Assembly (NCBI GenBank): GCA_947494335.1
Contig: CANLUT010000003.1
Location: 124,001 to 188,000, forward strand
Reading direction: 5' to 3'
Source: Oligoflexales bacterium
GTDB lineage: Bacteria > Bdellovibrionota_B > Oligoflexia > Oligoflexales > RGVZ01
Length of the DNA stretch: 64,000 nucleotides
The translations under genes were made by a program, and so were the position numbers. Under the pieces are notes generated by a model. It did no database searches and was not told the origin of the DNA. It was given only the letters and a program-made list of their open reading frames with translations. This document shows, piece by piece, positions 51,563 through 60,630 of the stretch (the first letter of the stretch is position 1; the number at the start of each line of letters is the position of its first letter).

Positions 51563-51907
51563 GTGAGCTGGAAAATCTACAACATTCACACTGGTAAAAC
51601 GATCAAAGCGGGTTTTGGTGAAGAAGAAATTGCCAAGGAATGGCTTGAAAACCGCCGCGATCTGGACATTGAAGACTATATAGTTGAAGAAATGGACGAA
51701 GAGGAAGAAGAGGCTCTTGAGGACGAAGATGAAGAGGAGGATGAGCCTCGCACATGGTCCCGTGCTGATGATGATGAAGATGAGAGCGATGAAGAGGAAT
51801 TTAACCGTGAGACATCCTCGGATGACGATGATGACTATGGTGACGAAGAATACGAGGACGACGAGGACGACGACGAAGAAGAAGAAGAAGAGGAAGACGA
51901 TTACTGA
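51563..51907 (+). CDS. Small protein with a very acidic C-terminal tail
   Basis: 114 residues from GTG 51563, with AAGGGG upstream; a TTG at 51545 would add six residues. Residues 1-~45 (WKIYNIHTGKTIKAGFGEEE, then AKEWLENRRDLDIEDYIVEE) look like a small folded domain. Residues ~46-114 are mostly Asp and Glu with a few Tyr, Ser and Thr, ending EEEEDDY. Such tails occur in proteins that bind basic partners (ribosomal proteins, nucleoid proteins) or chelate cations. There is no signal peptide. The function is unknown. It ends 96 bases before the hydroxylase gene with a terminator between. Confidence 0.8.
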   Translation: MSWKIYNIHTGKTIKAGFGEEEIAKEWLENRRDLDIEDYIVEEMDEEEEEALEDEDEEEDEPRTWSRADDDEDESDEEEFNRETSSDDDDDYGDEEYEDDEDDDEEEEEEEDDY

Positions 51908-51932
51908 ATTCCAAAAATTTTGCTATGCTGGG

Positions 51933-51956
51933 GCCCTGCTTTTGCAGGGCTTTTTT
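51933..51956 (+). terminator. Terminator after acidic-protein gene
   Basis: Perfect 7-bp stem GCCCTGC / GCAGGGC, loop TTTT, followed by six T. It lies upstream of the hydroxylase gene, so read-through or a promoter close to 51960-52000 is needed for that gene. Confidence 0.85.
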
Positions 51957-52002
51957 CTTGGTTGTTGCGCTGAATTGAGCGTAAAAGTTGCAGGTGGTAT
52001 TT

Positions 52003-53769
52003 ATGGTTCAAAATAGCATCGAGGCTCTTCCTCCTTATCTGAAACGCTATTGTACCGTCCAAGATTATGACAAATATACTAGTCGCGATCATGCTGCTTG
52101 GCGGTTCATCATGCGTCAGTCGCGAGAATTTTTCCGTGATAATGCTGTTGGTATTTATCTTGAGGGGCTGCGTAAGACAGGCATTCCTCTTGATCGGATT
52201 CCCAAGGTCAGTGAAATGGATCGCGCTCTCCAGGAGTTTGGTTGGGGTGCGATCCCAGTTTGTGGATTCATTCCGCCCATCGCTTTTCTTGATTTACAGG
52301 CGCGCGGAATTTTGCCGATTGCAACGGACATGCGAACCATTGAGCACATTGCATATACTCCTGCACCGGATATCGTTCATGAAGCTGCTGGTCATGCTCC
52401 CATAATTGCGGACAAAACCTATCGTGAATATCTTCGCAAATACGCAAAGGTTGCAGAGAAGACGATCATGAGCAGCGAAGATTTGGCTCTTTATGAGGCC
52501 ATCCGTGTTTTGTCTGACATCAAAGAAAATCCCGACACTAAACCTGGTCAAATTACTGAGGCGCAAAAAGCTTTAGATTTCGCGATAAAAAATGTCAGCT
52601 ACGCATCAGAAGCAGCCAAGGTTTCACGGATGGCTTGGTGGACGGTCGAGTACGGGCTGGTTGGTGATATCAATTCACCCAAGATTTATGGCGCGGGTCT
52701 TCTATCAAGCGTTGGAGAAAGTCAGGCTTGTTTACATCCTAAAGTTCGTAAAGTCCCCCTAACAGTGAAGTGTGTTGATACAGCGTTTGATATCACTGAG
52801 CCGCAACCACAACTCTTCGTTGCGCAAAGCTTGGATCAACTCACAGATGTTTTGGAGGAGCTGGAGAATCGACTCTCATTCAAGATCGGTGGCGTCTACG
52901 GTCTCGAGCAGGCAAGGTTGGCGAAAACTGTGAATACGGTCCAACTGGACACGGGTGCTCAAGTCAGTGGCAAGCTCGTGTCATATGAAGCTGCCGTTTA
53001 TGGAGATCGGGGCGAGCCCCAGTTCATCAAGTTTGAAGGGCCCGTCCAAATTTGTGTCGGTGGTCGGGAACTTCCAGGTCAGGGGCGGTCACGACATGGC
53101 CATGGTTTTTCATCTCCGCTTGGTCGTTGGACCGCAACTAAAAACAAATCGCCCTCAGGACTCTCAGACAGTGAGCTGTCAAACATTGGCATCTTAAAGG
53201 GTAAAAAAGCTGTACTTGAGTTTGTCAATGGTTTTAGGGTTGAAGGTGTGGTCCAAAACATCGTTCGGGAGAATCACAAGATCCTTTATATCACCTGGAT
53301 TGATTGCTCGGTACGAAGAGGTGATAAACTATATTACGAACCTGCTTGGGGTGAGTTTGACATGGTGGTGGGTGAGGCGGTAACCAGTGTTTTCGGTGGT
53401 CCTGCGGACCGCGGCGCATATGGTGACTATCACATGGGTGGTGTCTCGACCCAACCCGGTCGCCAGAGCCCATTTACTGATGAGGAGATACGGACGTTTG
53501 AATGTTATGCAAAAATTCGCGAGCAACGGCACAGATTACAGATTTCCGGAGCGGTTCCGATAGACTCATTGGTAGAAGAAGTCTTATCAAGATCAGGTAA
53601 AGATTGGCTGATTGCTCTTGAGTTGTTAGAGCTCTCAAAAAAGAGTAGTTTGTCGTCACGCTTGGAGGCCAAAGTGATGGAGATGTTGACTGGCTATCAG
53701 CAGTCGGTGGATCCGGATCTAGGTCGCCTGATCGGAAAAGGTGTGAATATCGCTGCGGTCGCTGATTAA
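52003..53769 (+). CDS. phhA: Long-form aromatic amino acid (phenylalanine 4-) hydroxylase
   Basis: Iron and tetrahydropterin monooxygenase that converts Phe to Tyr. 588 residues, about twice the usual bacterial enzyme (260-300). The catalytic domain (~1-300) has iron ligands in PDIVHEAAGHAP (two His, ~126 and ~131) and Glu in MAWWTVEYGLVG (~216). FIPPIAFLDLQARGILP and GAGLLSSVGES also match the family. The extra ~290 residues have no catalytic motif I recognise; they include GVYGLEQARLAKTVNTVQ and YITWIDCSVRRGDKLYYEP. A similar long form occurs in some bacilli. ATG 52003 has AGGTGG 5 bases upstream. An aminotransferase gene follows after 41 bases. Confidence 0.9.
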   Translation: MVQNSIEALPPYLKRYCTVQDYDKYTSRDHAAWRFIMRQSREFFRDNAVGIYLEGLRKTGIPLDRIPKVSEMDRALQEFGWGAIPVCGFIPPIAFLDLQARGILPIATDMRTIEHIAYTPAPDIVHEAAGHAPIIADKTYREYLRKYAKVAEKTIMSSEDLALYEAIRVLSDIKENPDTKPGQITEAQKALDFAIKNVSYASEAAKVSRMAWWTVEYGLVGDINSPKIYGAGLLSSVGESQACLHPKVRKVPLTVKCVDTAFDITEPQPQLFVAQSLDQLTDVLEELENRLSFKIGGVYGLEQARLAKTVNTVQLDTGAQVSGKLVSYEAAVYGDRGEPQFIKFEGPVQICVGGRELPGQGRSRHGHGFSSPLGRWTATKNKSPSGLSDSELSNIGILKGKKAVLEFVNGFRVEGVVQNIVRENHKILYITWIDCSVRRGDKLYYEPAWGEFDMVVGEAVTSVFGGPADRGAYGDYHMGGVSTQPGRQSPFTDEEIRTFECYAKIREQRHRLQISGAVPIDSLVEEVLSRSGKDWLIALELLELSKKSSLSSRLEAKVMEMLTGYQQSVDPDLGRLIGKGVNIAAVAD

Positions 53770-53810
53770 TGGTGATCAGACTGTAGTCTTTTGACTGGGG
53801 GATAATAGTT

Positions 53811-55304
53811 ATGTCGTCCATGCAGAAACTTAACGAAATGCGAGCATTTGCGGGGTCGCGTCAAACGACAGGTCTTTCAGACGACATATTAGGACAACTC
53901 ATTCCAAAGTTCCCGCAGCTGGTGGCCGCGATTGATCAGGCTTATGGGTTTTGGTCTTGTTTCAAATTGGAATATCCAGATTGGTTCAAGTCATCAGAGA
54001 AGGAGTTAATCCACAAACTGCAAGATGGTTACGTGAATTTCTATAAAGATGAAGCCATCAATCCATACGTCGCATTGGCAGCCCAAGGACCTTGGATTAT
54101 TACCTCTCATGGCGCTGTGATTCACGACAATGGTGGATACGGCATGCTTGGTCTCGGTCAAGGTCCGGCTAAGGTTATCAGAGCTATGAGTGGCGATTAC
54201 GTCATGGCAAACATCATGACGGCTAGCTTCACGCATCGTCGTTTCCTTGACCACATATTTAAGGAGATTGGACGTAATCGTCCTGAGGGGAAAAAGAAGC
54301 CTTTCGCAAAATTCCTGTGTTTAAATTCGGGATCAGAGTCGATGACGGTTGCGTGTCGGATTTCAGACATCCAGGCAAAGATAATGACCGATTCCGGTGG
54401 AAAGCATGCGGGCAAAAAAATTCGATTTCTGTCGCAGGAAGGAAGTTTCCACGGACGAACAGAGCGTCCTGCGCGTGTGTCTCACTCATCAAAGAAGTCA
54501 TATCAGCATCTAGCCTCTTTCAGAGGTGATACAGAGCTGGACATTATTCCAGCGGGAAATATTGAAAAACTGAAGGAAGCATTTACAAAGGCCGACAAAG
54601 AGGGTGTTTTCTATGAGGCTTTTTTTATTGAACCAGTGATGGGCGAGGGCAATCCTGGTATGGCGCTCAGTCGTGCGTTTTATGATGAGGCGCGCAAGCT
54701 GACAAAAGAGCGAGGCTCCATGCTTATCCTGGACTCCATTCAGGCTGGGATCCGGACCACTGGAAACTTGAGTATTTGTGATTATCCAGGGTTTGAAGAT
54801 TGTGATCCGCCCGATATGGAGTCGTACTCGAAGGCTATTAATGCCGGTCAATATCCTTTATCGGTTTTGGCTCTGACAGAATCCGCGGCCTCATTATACA
54901 GGAAGGGCGTGTATGGTAACACCATGACCACCAACCCTCGAGCTTTGGAAGTTGCTTGTGCGGTATTAGCGTCTCTCACACCTGAATTAAGGCAGAATAT
55001 CCGTGATCGAGGCGTAGAGTTCCTTAAAAAATTTGAGGCTCTTGCCAAAGAGTTCCCCGGAGTGATCACAAAAGTGCAAGGTACGGGACTCTTATTTTCA
55101 GTAGAGTTAAACGAAGATGGTTACACCGTGTTGGGCAAGAAGTGCGTCGAGTTGGACCTGCGCTTGAATGGAATTGGTGTGATTCACGGTGGTAAGAACG
55201 CCCTTCGATTTACCCCACACTTTGGAATTACCTCAGCTGAAGTTGATCTTGTTGTGGAAGCCGTTCGAAAATCGTTGGCAAAAGGGCCAATTTATAAAGA
55301 CTAG
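53811..55304 (+). CDS. Class III PLP-dependent aminotransferase
   Basis: 497 residues. Fold-type I class III marks are the substrate/cofactor block GGYGMLGLGQGP, the motif CLNSGSESMTVACR, LSQEGSFHGRTERP, the cofactor Asp in MLILDSIQAGIR and the PLP lysine in SYSKAINAGQYPLSV (~K341). Members use ornithine, acetylornithine, GABA, lysine or beta-amino donors. The D-x-IQAG here (usually DEVQTG) and the long N-terminus mark a divergent subgroup. It is co-transcribed with the aromatic amino acid hydroxylase, which suggests a role in aromatic or related amino acid catabolism, but class III enzymes rarely act on Tyr, so the substrate is open. Confidence 0.85.
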   Translation: MSSMQKLNEMRAFAGSRQTTGLSDDILGQLIPKFPQLVAAIDQAYGFWSCFKLEYPDWFKSSEKELIHKLQDGYVNFYKDEAINPYVALAAQGPWIITSHGAVIHDNGGYGMLGLGQGPAKVIRAMSGDYVMANIMTASFTHRRFLDHIFKEIGRNRPEGKKKPFAKFLCLNSGSESMTVACRISDIQAKIMTDSGGKHAGKKIRFLSQEGSFHGRTERPARVSHSSKKSYQHLASFRGDTELDIIPAGNIEKLKEAFTKADKEGVFYEAFFIEPVMGEGNPGMALSRAFYDEARKLTKERGSMLILDSIQAGIRTTGNLSICDYPGFEDCDPPDMESYSKAINAGQYPLSVLALTESAASLYRKGVYGNTMTTNPRALEVACAVLASLTPELRQNIRDRGVEFLKKFEALAKEFPGVITKVQGTGLLFSVELNEDGYTVLGKKCVELDLRLNGIGVIHGGKNALRFTPHFGITSAEVDLVVEAVRKSLAKGPIYKD

Positions 55305-55315
55305 GAGTGATAATT

Positions 55316-55915
55316 ATGTTGAAGCGTCTTGGCTTAATGGTCATTTTTGCTGTGCTTATGAGTGGCTGCGGTCTGCAATCGATTCCGCAGGCCAAGAACG
55401 AGGTTGATGCGACTTTTGCGGAGATCACAAACCAGTATAAACGCCGTTCGGATTTAATTCCAAATTTAGTCGAGGTCGTCAAAGGCTACGCTAGTCATGA
55501 GAAGGAAACGCTTGAGGCGGTGGTCAATGCTCGCGCGAAAGCTACAAGTGTAACAATTGATCCCACCAATATGAGTGCTGAGAAATTAGCCGAGTTTCAA
55601 AAGGCCCAAGGAAGTTTGAGTCAGGCCCTCGGTCGATTGATGGTTGTCTCTGAAAATTATCCTCAGTTAAAAGCTGATCGCAATTTCAGTGAGCTCCAGG
55701 CACAGCTCGAAGGAACCGAGAACCGCATCACAGTTTCCCGTAATCGTCACATCGAGGCGATAAAAAATTTCAATAATCAAGTCACTGTTCCGTTTACTAG
55801 CTGGACCAACTCCCTGATTTATCATTATAAGCCAATGCCGCAATGGACTGTGGATGATTCAGAACTAAAGCAGATCCAGTCAGCGCCTAAAGTTGATTTT
55901 GGCTCTAAGGAGTGA
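55316..55915 (+). CDS. lemA: LemA family lipoprotein
   Basis: 199 residues from ATG 55316 (AGGAG upstream). The lipobox LMSGC places the lipid on Cys 18. Family sequence follows: VDATFAEITNQYKRRSDLIPNLVEVVKGYASHEKETLEAVV, then LGRLMVVSENYPQLKADRNFSELQAQLEGTEN and NRHIEAIKNFNNQV. LemA proteins are helical-bundle envelope proteins of poorly known role, often encoded with TPM-domain proteins, as here. The stop overlaps the next start by 4 bases (GTGA). Confidence 0.93.
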   Translation: MLKRLGLMVIFAVLMSGCGLQSIPQAKNEVDATFAEITNQYKRRSDLIPNLVEVVKGYASHEKETLEAVVNARAKATSVTIDPTNMSAEKLAEFQKAQGSLSQALGRLMVVSENYPQLKADRNFSELQAQLEGTENRITVSRNRHIEAIKNFNNQVTVPFTSWTNSLIYHYKPMPQWTVDDSELKQIQSAPKVDFGSKE

Positions 55916-56709
55916 CAAGTTTCACAAAAATTTTGGCACGCGTATTTCTCCTCGTGGCGTTGCTGGATGCAACCGCGTTTGGGGCGGAGTTTGCCGTGCC
56001 ACAACTTACTTCACCTGTTGTTGATCAGGCAGGTATCATCTCCGCCGGTGTGCGTGCGCAGATTGAATCTTTAATTCGTAGCTTACATGATGGGGGAGGA
56101 AGCCAGATCGCTGTCTTGACCTTGCCGTCACTGAACGGGCTTACGATCGAAGAAGTGAGTATTAAGGTTGTCGAAACCTGGCAACTTGGATCAAAGGATA
56201 AGGACGACGGTGTGCTGCTTTTGATCGCGCCGTCTGATCGCAGGGTGCGAATAGAGGTGGGTCAGGGTAAAGAGGGTGACCTTCCGGACGCGATTGCGAG
56301 ACGTATCATTGCGGAGGTGATAGCGCCTCAATTCAAGACTGGTCGCTATGGAGAGGGGGTTCTCCATGGTGTGATTGCAATCATCCAGAAGACCGATCCG
56401 CAATTTGATCTCAATGCTGCTGGAGTATCACGAGTGAACATGAGTTCGCGCAGAGGTCAATCTGCGAGAGGATTCAATTGGTTTCCTATTATTTTAATAT
56501 TGATATTTTGCTTCCGGATTTGGCGCGGTATGCACACAGGGCTTCGGACGCCTTATGGCGTTCCCGGCGGACGAATTGGCAGCCACCGAGGCGGCATGGG
56601 TCGAAGTAGCTGGGGTTCATCTGGATTTGGCGGCGGTGGTTTTGGCGGCGGAGGTTTTGGCGGCGGAGGCGGAGGTTTCAGCGGTGGAGGGTCTTCCGGC
56701 TCATGGTAG
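55912..56709 (+). CDS. TPM-domain (YgcG-like) exported protein with Gly-rich tail
   Basis: 265 residues, GTG start overlapping the lemA stop. The signal peptide (ARVFLLVALLDATAFGAEF) is followed by the TPM/TLP18.3 domain (~30-165: SPVVDQAGIISAGVRAQIESLI, then GGGSQIAVLTLPSLNG, DDGVLLLIAPSDRRVRIEVGQG and DLPDAIARRIIAEVI). One membrane helix follows (~195-207, WFPIILILIFCFR). The tail is Gly/Ser-rich (GGGGFGGGGF repeats) ending GSSGSW, as is common for YgcG proteins. Its role is unproven; TPM domains elsewhere have phosphatase-like or photosystem-repair links. Confidence 0.9.
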   Translation: MTSFTKILARVFLLVALLDATAFGAEFAVPQLTSPVVDQAGIISAGVRAQIESLIRSLHDGGGSQIAVLTLPSLNGLTIEEVSIKVVETWQLGSKDKDDGVLLLIAPSDRRVRIEVGQGKEGDLPDAIARRIIAEVIAPQFKTGRYGEGVLHGVIAIIQKTDPQFDLNAAGVSRVNMSSRRGQSARGFNWFPIILILIFCFRIWRGMHTGLRTPYGVPGGRIGSHRGGMGRSSWGSSGFGGGGFGGGGFGGGGGGFSGGGSSGSW

Positions 56710-57395
56710 ATCAAAGCAAATTTAAAGGAACGCAGTTTCCGCAAAAGAGTCCTCACTGGCTTGACAGATTGCTTACAAGCGAACAATTACGTCGTGTTGA
56801 GTCTCGGATTGAAGCAGCAGAGTTAAAGACCTCCGGCGAGATTGTTGTTGTTCTCTCTCAACGAAGCGTTCCTCTCCGCTCCTTGGAGTTGGTCTGCGGC
56901 TTTATATTTGCCGCGCTGACTTTGATATCTATCGAGCCATTTTTGGGTGATTGGTTGTCCTACATGGATATGTTTCTTGTTGGGCTAGTAGTTTTTTCTG
57001 TCGGATTACTAGGGTCTTTTATTGGTAAATGGTCATTTATCCGCAGACTCTTACTTAATGACAGGGACTCTGCAGCGCTCGCTGCTCAGCGTGCTGAATT
57101 GGAATTTTATCGTGCGGGTATTGGTCGTACACAGAATAAAACTGGTATCTTGCTTTATTTGGCGTTGCAGGACCATGAGGTCGTCGTATTGGCTGACAGG
57201 GGGATCTCGGAAAAACTTTCTGCTGAGACATGGGGAGAGGTCGTAGAGATGATTTTGCAGGGTATTAAGAGCAAGGACCTTGCTCTCGGTCTGCAAAATG
57301 CTGTTGATAAATGTGGTGATATTTTAGCGAGTCATTTTCCTGTTAGTGAAAATGATCGCAATGAGCTCTCAAATCATCTGATAATCCTCGATTAG
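56703..57395 (+). CDS. Second TPM-domain membrane protein
   Basis: 230 residues, starting 7 bases inside the preceding gene. The TPM-like domain is split by two hydrophobic segments (~58-78 and ~84-105): the first half is EQLRRVESRIEAAELKTSGEIVVVLSQRS, the second LLYLALQDHEVVVLADRGISEKLSAETWGEVV. This interrupted layout is typical of the third gene in LemA-TPM-TPM operons. It ends 2 bases before the end of the convergent MFS gene, with no terminator between. Confidence 0.85.
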   Translation: MVDQSKFKGTQFPQKSPHWLDRLLTSEQLRRVESRIEAAELKTSGEIVVVLSQRSVPLRSLELVCGFIFAALTLISIEPFLGDWLSYMDMFLVGLVVFSVGLLGSFIGKWSFIRRLLLNDRDSAALAAQRAELEFYRAGIGRTQNKTGILLYLALQDHEVVVLADRGISEKLSAETWGEVVEMILQGIKSKDLALGLQNAVDKCGDILASHFPVSENDRNELSNHLIILD

Positions 57396-57397
57396 AG

Positions 57398-58627
57398 TTA
57401 GTGCTCGACCCAGTTTAGGTCACGTCCAAAGCTCTCTTTGATGCGCCGAAGAGCGAAAAATCCAATGACAACGCAAACCATGCCAACAGTCAAAGCGCTT
57501 TGAATGATACCAACGCGCTCTTTCAGAAAGGCAAATGACGTCGTAATGATAACAACGCTTCCGCGGACAAAGTTCGGTACCGTTGTAGTTACCGTTGCTC
57601 GAAGGTTGGTACCAAATTGTTCTGCGGCAACAGTTACAAAGATCGCCCAGTAGCCTACGGAGCATCCCATCAGAAAACACAGAAGATAGTAGTAGGATGG
57701 AGGCATGTTCTTAGAGAACAGATATATAATAATCAAGATGGCGCTAGTAATTTGAAAAATCCACAGGGTGAGCTTACGTGATTTCAACCACTGACTCACA
57801 ATGCCGCTACCAATGTCACCGACTACAAGACCAGCGTAGGCCCAAAAAATACCATCACCGGCACTTACCGGTCCCGTAGCTCCCAAGGCGCTGCAGATTT
57901 CCGGTGCAAACGTCACCAAGATGCCGATCACAAACCACAGGGGGATGCCAATAAGAATGCAGTCCATGTAGCGCCCGAAACGCTCAAGGTTGTTGAATAA
58001 CATGGATACATCCCCGCGCCGGATGCCATCATCGCCTTTGACTTGATGGAACATTCCACTTTCCAGCATTTTAACCCGTAAGATTAAAAGCGTAAGACCG
58101 AGTGCGCCGCCGATGATATATGCTGTCTGCCATGAAAAATACTTACCAACAGTCGCAGCGAGCAGTGCTCCAGACACTCCGACGCCTGCAACTACAGACG
58201 TCCCGATGCCGCGACTTTCTTTGGGGAGGCTTTCACTTACAAGCGTGATAGCTGCTCCAAGCTCTCCTGCCAGACCGATTCCTGCTATAAGGCGAAGCCA
58301 AGCATACGTTTCAACATCGGTCACCATGCCGTTAGCAATATTAGCGAGCGAATACATGAGAATAGAGCCAAAAAGTACCGATACACGACCAAGTTTATCG
58401 CCGAGGATGCCCCAGATAATCCCACCAACCAGCATGCCGGTCATTTGCATGTTAAGAAGTCGAACCCCTACCGGTAGCAGCTCAGATTCAGCGACTCCGA
58501 GATCTCTTAAGCTCGCAACACGGACAATGCTAAATAAAACCAAGTCGTAAATATCAACGAAGTATCCTAAGGCGGAAACGATCACTGTGAGATTCAGTAC
58601 ATCTCTTTTCAAGTTTATGTCTTTCAT
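57398..58627 (-). CDS. MFS transporter
   Basis: 409 residues, twelve membrane segments. MFS loop motifs are GIIWGILGDKLGRVSVLFGS (2-3 loop) and WLRLIAGIGLAGELGAAI, then the SESLPKESRGIGTSVVAG loop, matching the sugar/metabolite:proton symporter branch (SP or MHS type). The second-half loop YAGLVVGDIGSGIVSQWLKSRK is also recognisable. The substrate cannot be predicted. It is located downstream of alanine dehydrogenase, but that gene's terminator (58658-58682) lies between, so it likely has its own promoter or relies on read-through. Confidence 0.9.
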   Translation of the reverse strand: MKDINLKRDVLNLTVIVSALGYFVDIYDLVLFSIVRVASLRDLGVAESELLPVGVRLLNMQMTGMLVGGIIWGILGDKLGRVSVLFGSILMYSLANIANGMVTDVETYAWLRLIAGIGLAGELGAAITLVSESLPKESRGIGTSVVAGVGVSGALLAATVGKYFSWQTAYIIGGALGLTLLILRVKMLESGMFHQVKGDDGIRRGDVSMLFNNLERFGRYMDCILIGIPLWFVIGILVTFAPEICSALGATGPVSAGDGIFWAYAGLVVGDIGSGIVSQWLKSRKLTLWIFQITSAILIIIYLFSKNMPPSYYYLLCFLMGCSVGYWAIFVTVAAEQFGTNLRATVTTTVPNFVRGSVVIITTSFAFLKERVGIIQSALTVGMVCVVIGFFALRRIKESFGRDLNWVEH

Positions 58628-58657
58628 GCACTCGTATCCTGCGATTTACATTAGAAA

Positions 58658-58682
58658 AAAGGCTCCGAAAGTCGGAGCCTTT
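58658..58682 (-). terminator. Terminator after ald
   Basis: Perfect 11-bp stem AAAGGCTCCGA / TCGGAGCCTTT with a 3-base loop. On the minus strand it runs into TTTTTTCTAA. Confidence 0.9.
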
Positions 58683-58704
58683 AGGGGCAACAGCTGTTGG
58701 CTGA

Positions 58705-59805
58705 TCAGAAAGCGGCGTAAGGCATATTAAGCGCTTCTGCGACTGCTTTATGAGTGACCTTACCAGCGTGAGTGTTAAGACCTTTGCGCAGCGCTTCACT
58801 TTGCTCAAGTGCGCGTGCGAGACCTTTGTTTGCAAGCTCCAGTGCGTATCTGAGAGTGACATTGGTTAGAGCGTAGGTGGATGTCTTTGGCACGTCGCCA
58901 GGGATGTTGGTTACACCGTAGTGCAACACGCCTTCAGCCTTGTAGACCGGATCGTCGTGAGTTGTAGGCTTGATGGTTTCAATGCAACCACCCTGGTCTA
59001 TTGCGACGTCGACAACTACGGAGTCTGGTTCCATATTTGCAACATCTTTGCGACCAACCAACATAGGTGCTTTTGCTCCAGTTATCAATACAGCGCCGAC
59101 AACTAAATCAGCTTCGCGAACTGCAGTGGCAACGTTCTCGGGATTCGACATCAGTGTGCTGATATTATTTCCAAAGACATCGTCAAGGTAAGCTAGTCTT
59201 GCAGCATTAACGTCGAGAATCGTAACACTGGCGCCAAGACCTACAGCCATCTTTGCGGAGTTAATACCAACGACGCCACCACCGATAATGACAACGCGTC
59301 CACGCTTCACACCTGGCACGCCGCCTAGAAGCAAGCCTTTACCGCCATTATGTTTTTGTAGACACTGAGCGCCAACTTGCACGGCCATACGACCAGCAAC
59401 TTCAGACATCGGTGTCAGCAATGGGAGAGATCCGTTGGAGAGTTCAATGGTCTCATATGCGACTGCGGAAACTTTGCGATTCACTAATTCTTTAGCAAGT
59501 TCAGGAACAGCGGCAAGGTGCAGGTAGGTATAAAGAATCTGACCATCGCGCATTAGCTTGTACTCGGGCTCGATGGGTTCTTTAACTTTCATGACCATAT
59601 CGGCGCGACCCCAAACGTCTTCTTTTGTCTCGACGATTTGAGCTCCAGCAGCGACAAACTTTTCGTCCGGAATGCCAGCCCCTAGGCCAGCGCCCTTTTG
59701 AATAATCACTTTGTGTCCGGCTGCAATAAGTTGGGCCACGCCGCCTGGGACAACGCCGACACGATTTTCACGGTTTTTAATTTCCTTAGGTACACCAATA
59801 AGCAT
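58705..59805 (-). CDS. ald: Alanine dehydrogenase
   Basis: NAD-dependent, reversible conversion of L-alanine to pyruvate and ammonia. 366 residues from ATG at 59803-59805, where GGAAGG is 9 bases upstream and the protein starts [17 protein letters not shown] as in known enzymes; an ATG three codons earlier is too close to that site. Active-site Lys lies in MVMKVKEP and His in [10 protein letters not shown]. The Rossmann motif is [14 protein letters not shown]. The substrate Asp lies in [11 protein letters not shown]. It usually works in alanine catabolism. It is monocistronic. Confidence 0.96.
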   Translation of the reverse strand: MLIGVPKEIKNRENRVGVVPGGVAQLIAAGHKVIIQKGAGLGAGIPDEKFVAAGAQIVETKEDVWGRADMVMKVKEPIEPEYKLMRDGQILYTYLHLAAVPELAKELVNRKVSAVAYETIELSNGSLPLLTPMSEVAGRMAVQVGAQCLQKHNGGKGLLLGGVPGVKRGRVVIIGGGVVGINSAKMAVGLGASVTILDVNAARLAYLDDVFGNNISTLMSNPENVATAVREADLVVGAVLITGAKAPMLVGRKDVANMEPDSVVVDVAIDQGGCIETIKPTTHDDPVYKAEGVLHYGVTNIPGDVPKTSTYALTNVTLRYALELANKGLARALEQSEALRKGLNTHAGKVTHKAVAEALNMPYAAF

Positions 59806-59907
59806 GGCTTCCATCCTTCCTGATTGAGGAGGTTAGTTGGTTAAAACAGGCTTGTAGGCTACCAAAAGCCATGTCTCACCGCAAGAATTCCGAGAGCTTA
59901 GGCGACT

Positions 59908-60630
59908 CTAGTGCTGGTCCAGAGCGGAAACGACAAAATTTGGCTCCAGCCAAACATTAGAAAACTCATGGCTCGACTGACAGTGACTGCTATTTTTTAA
60001 CCAATCAGCAAATAATTGATCGGCCACATTGTTTAAAACCCAGTAATTTTGATTGGTTACAGAATTTGTCGTTGTGAAGTCGATCCGGGCGGCACGGACC
60101 TTTTGCCCTTTGAGAAGATGCTCGTAGATGGCGTGACCAAAGATAAGATCAACCGAATCACCCTTGTTGTCTTTCAGTCTGATAACACCGCCCTCGTCGA
60201 ATACGGTTAAAAGATCTTGGGTTCTTGTGCGATTTTCTCCAGGCATCAATCCATTTGGGGACTCTTGAAAGTGACGTAGATTCAGCTGCAATTTCGACAT
60301 GGGAAAAATGAGAAAAGACAAACAATTGAGAAAATCATGAAGACTGCGTTGGCGGACCGGAATTTTACCCTGAGTGCCGATGAGAGCAACATAGCCGCTA
60401 AGCGATGCGTCCCCACGTGATTTTGCCCGCCTAGGGACAACGGATTGTTCCACAAAAACCCATTGAAAATCTGGACGCAACTCTTTGGATACCTGATTTA
60501 ACTCATCGATGCTCGGCCAGTCGTTAAATCGCTCAATAAATGGAATTATGTAGTTGTGCGCTCCAATGAATGCAGAGTCTTCGCAGCAACGTCTTCGAAC
60601 GATTGGCCAAGTTATGGCTGCGGCAGTCAT
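59908..60630 (-). CDS. DUF3025-like protein
   Basis: 240 residues without signal or membrane segments. The pattern FIERFNDWPSIDELNQ, the HDFLNCLSFLIFPMSKLQLNLR block and RTRTQDLLTVFDEGGVI match what I know of DUF3025, a proteobacterial family of unknown function. The late HAIYEHLLKG also fits. The start region MTAAAITWPIVRRRCC is uncertain, and I found no strong ribosome site. It stands alone between ald and an outer-membrane protein gene. Confidence 0.75.
   Translation of the reverse strand: MTAAAITWPIVRRRCCEDSAFIGAHNYIIPFIERFNDWPSIDELNQVSKELRPDFQWVFVEQSVVPRRAKSRGDASLSGYVALIGTQGKIPVRQRSLHDFLNCLSFLIFPMSKLQLNLRHFQESPNGLMPGENRTRTQDLLTVFDEGGVIRLKDNKGDSVDLIFGHAIYEHLLKGQKVRAARIDFTTTNSVTNQNYWVLNNVADQLFADWLKNSSHCQSSHEFSNVWLEPNFVVSALDQH

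Noticed and set aside
51684-52016. A Lys/Met/Thr-rich frame overlapping the acidic protein
   Set aside because: It is the +1 reading of GAA/GAC/GAT codons and runs through the terminator; the acidic frame has the ribosome site and ends before the terminator.
56553-56786. A Pro-rich minus-strand frame
   Set aside because: It is the complement of the Gly-rich tail of the TPM protein.
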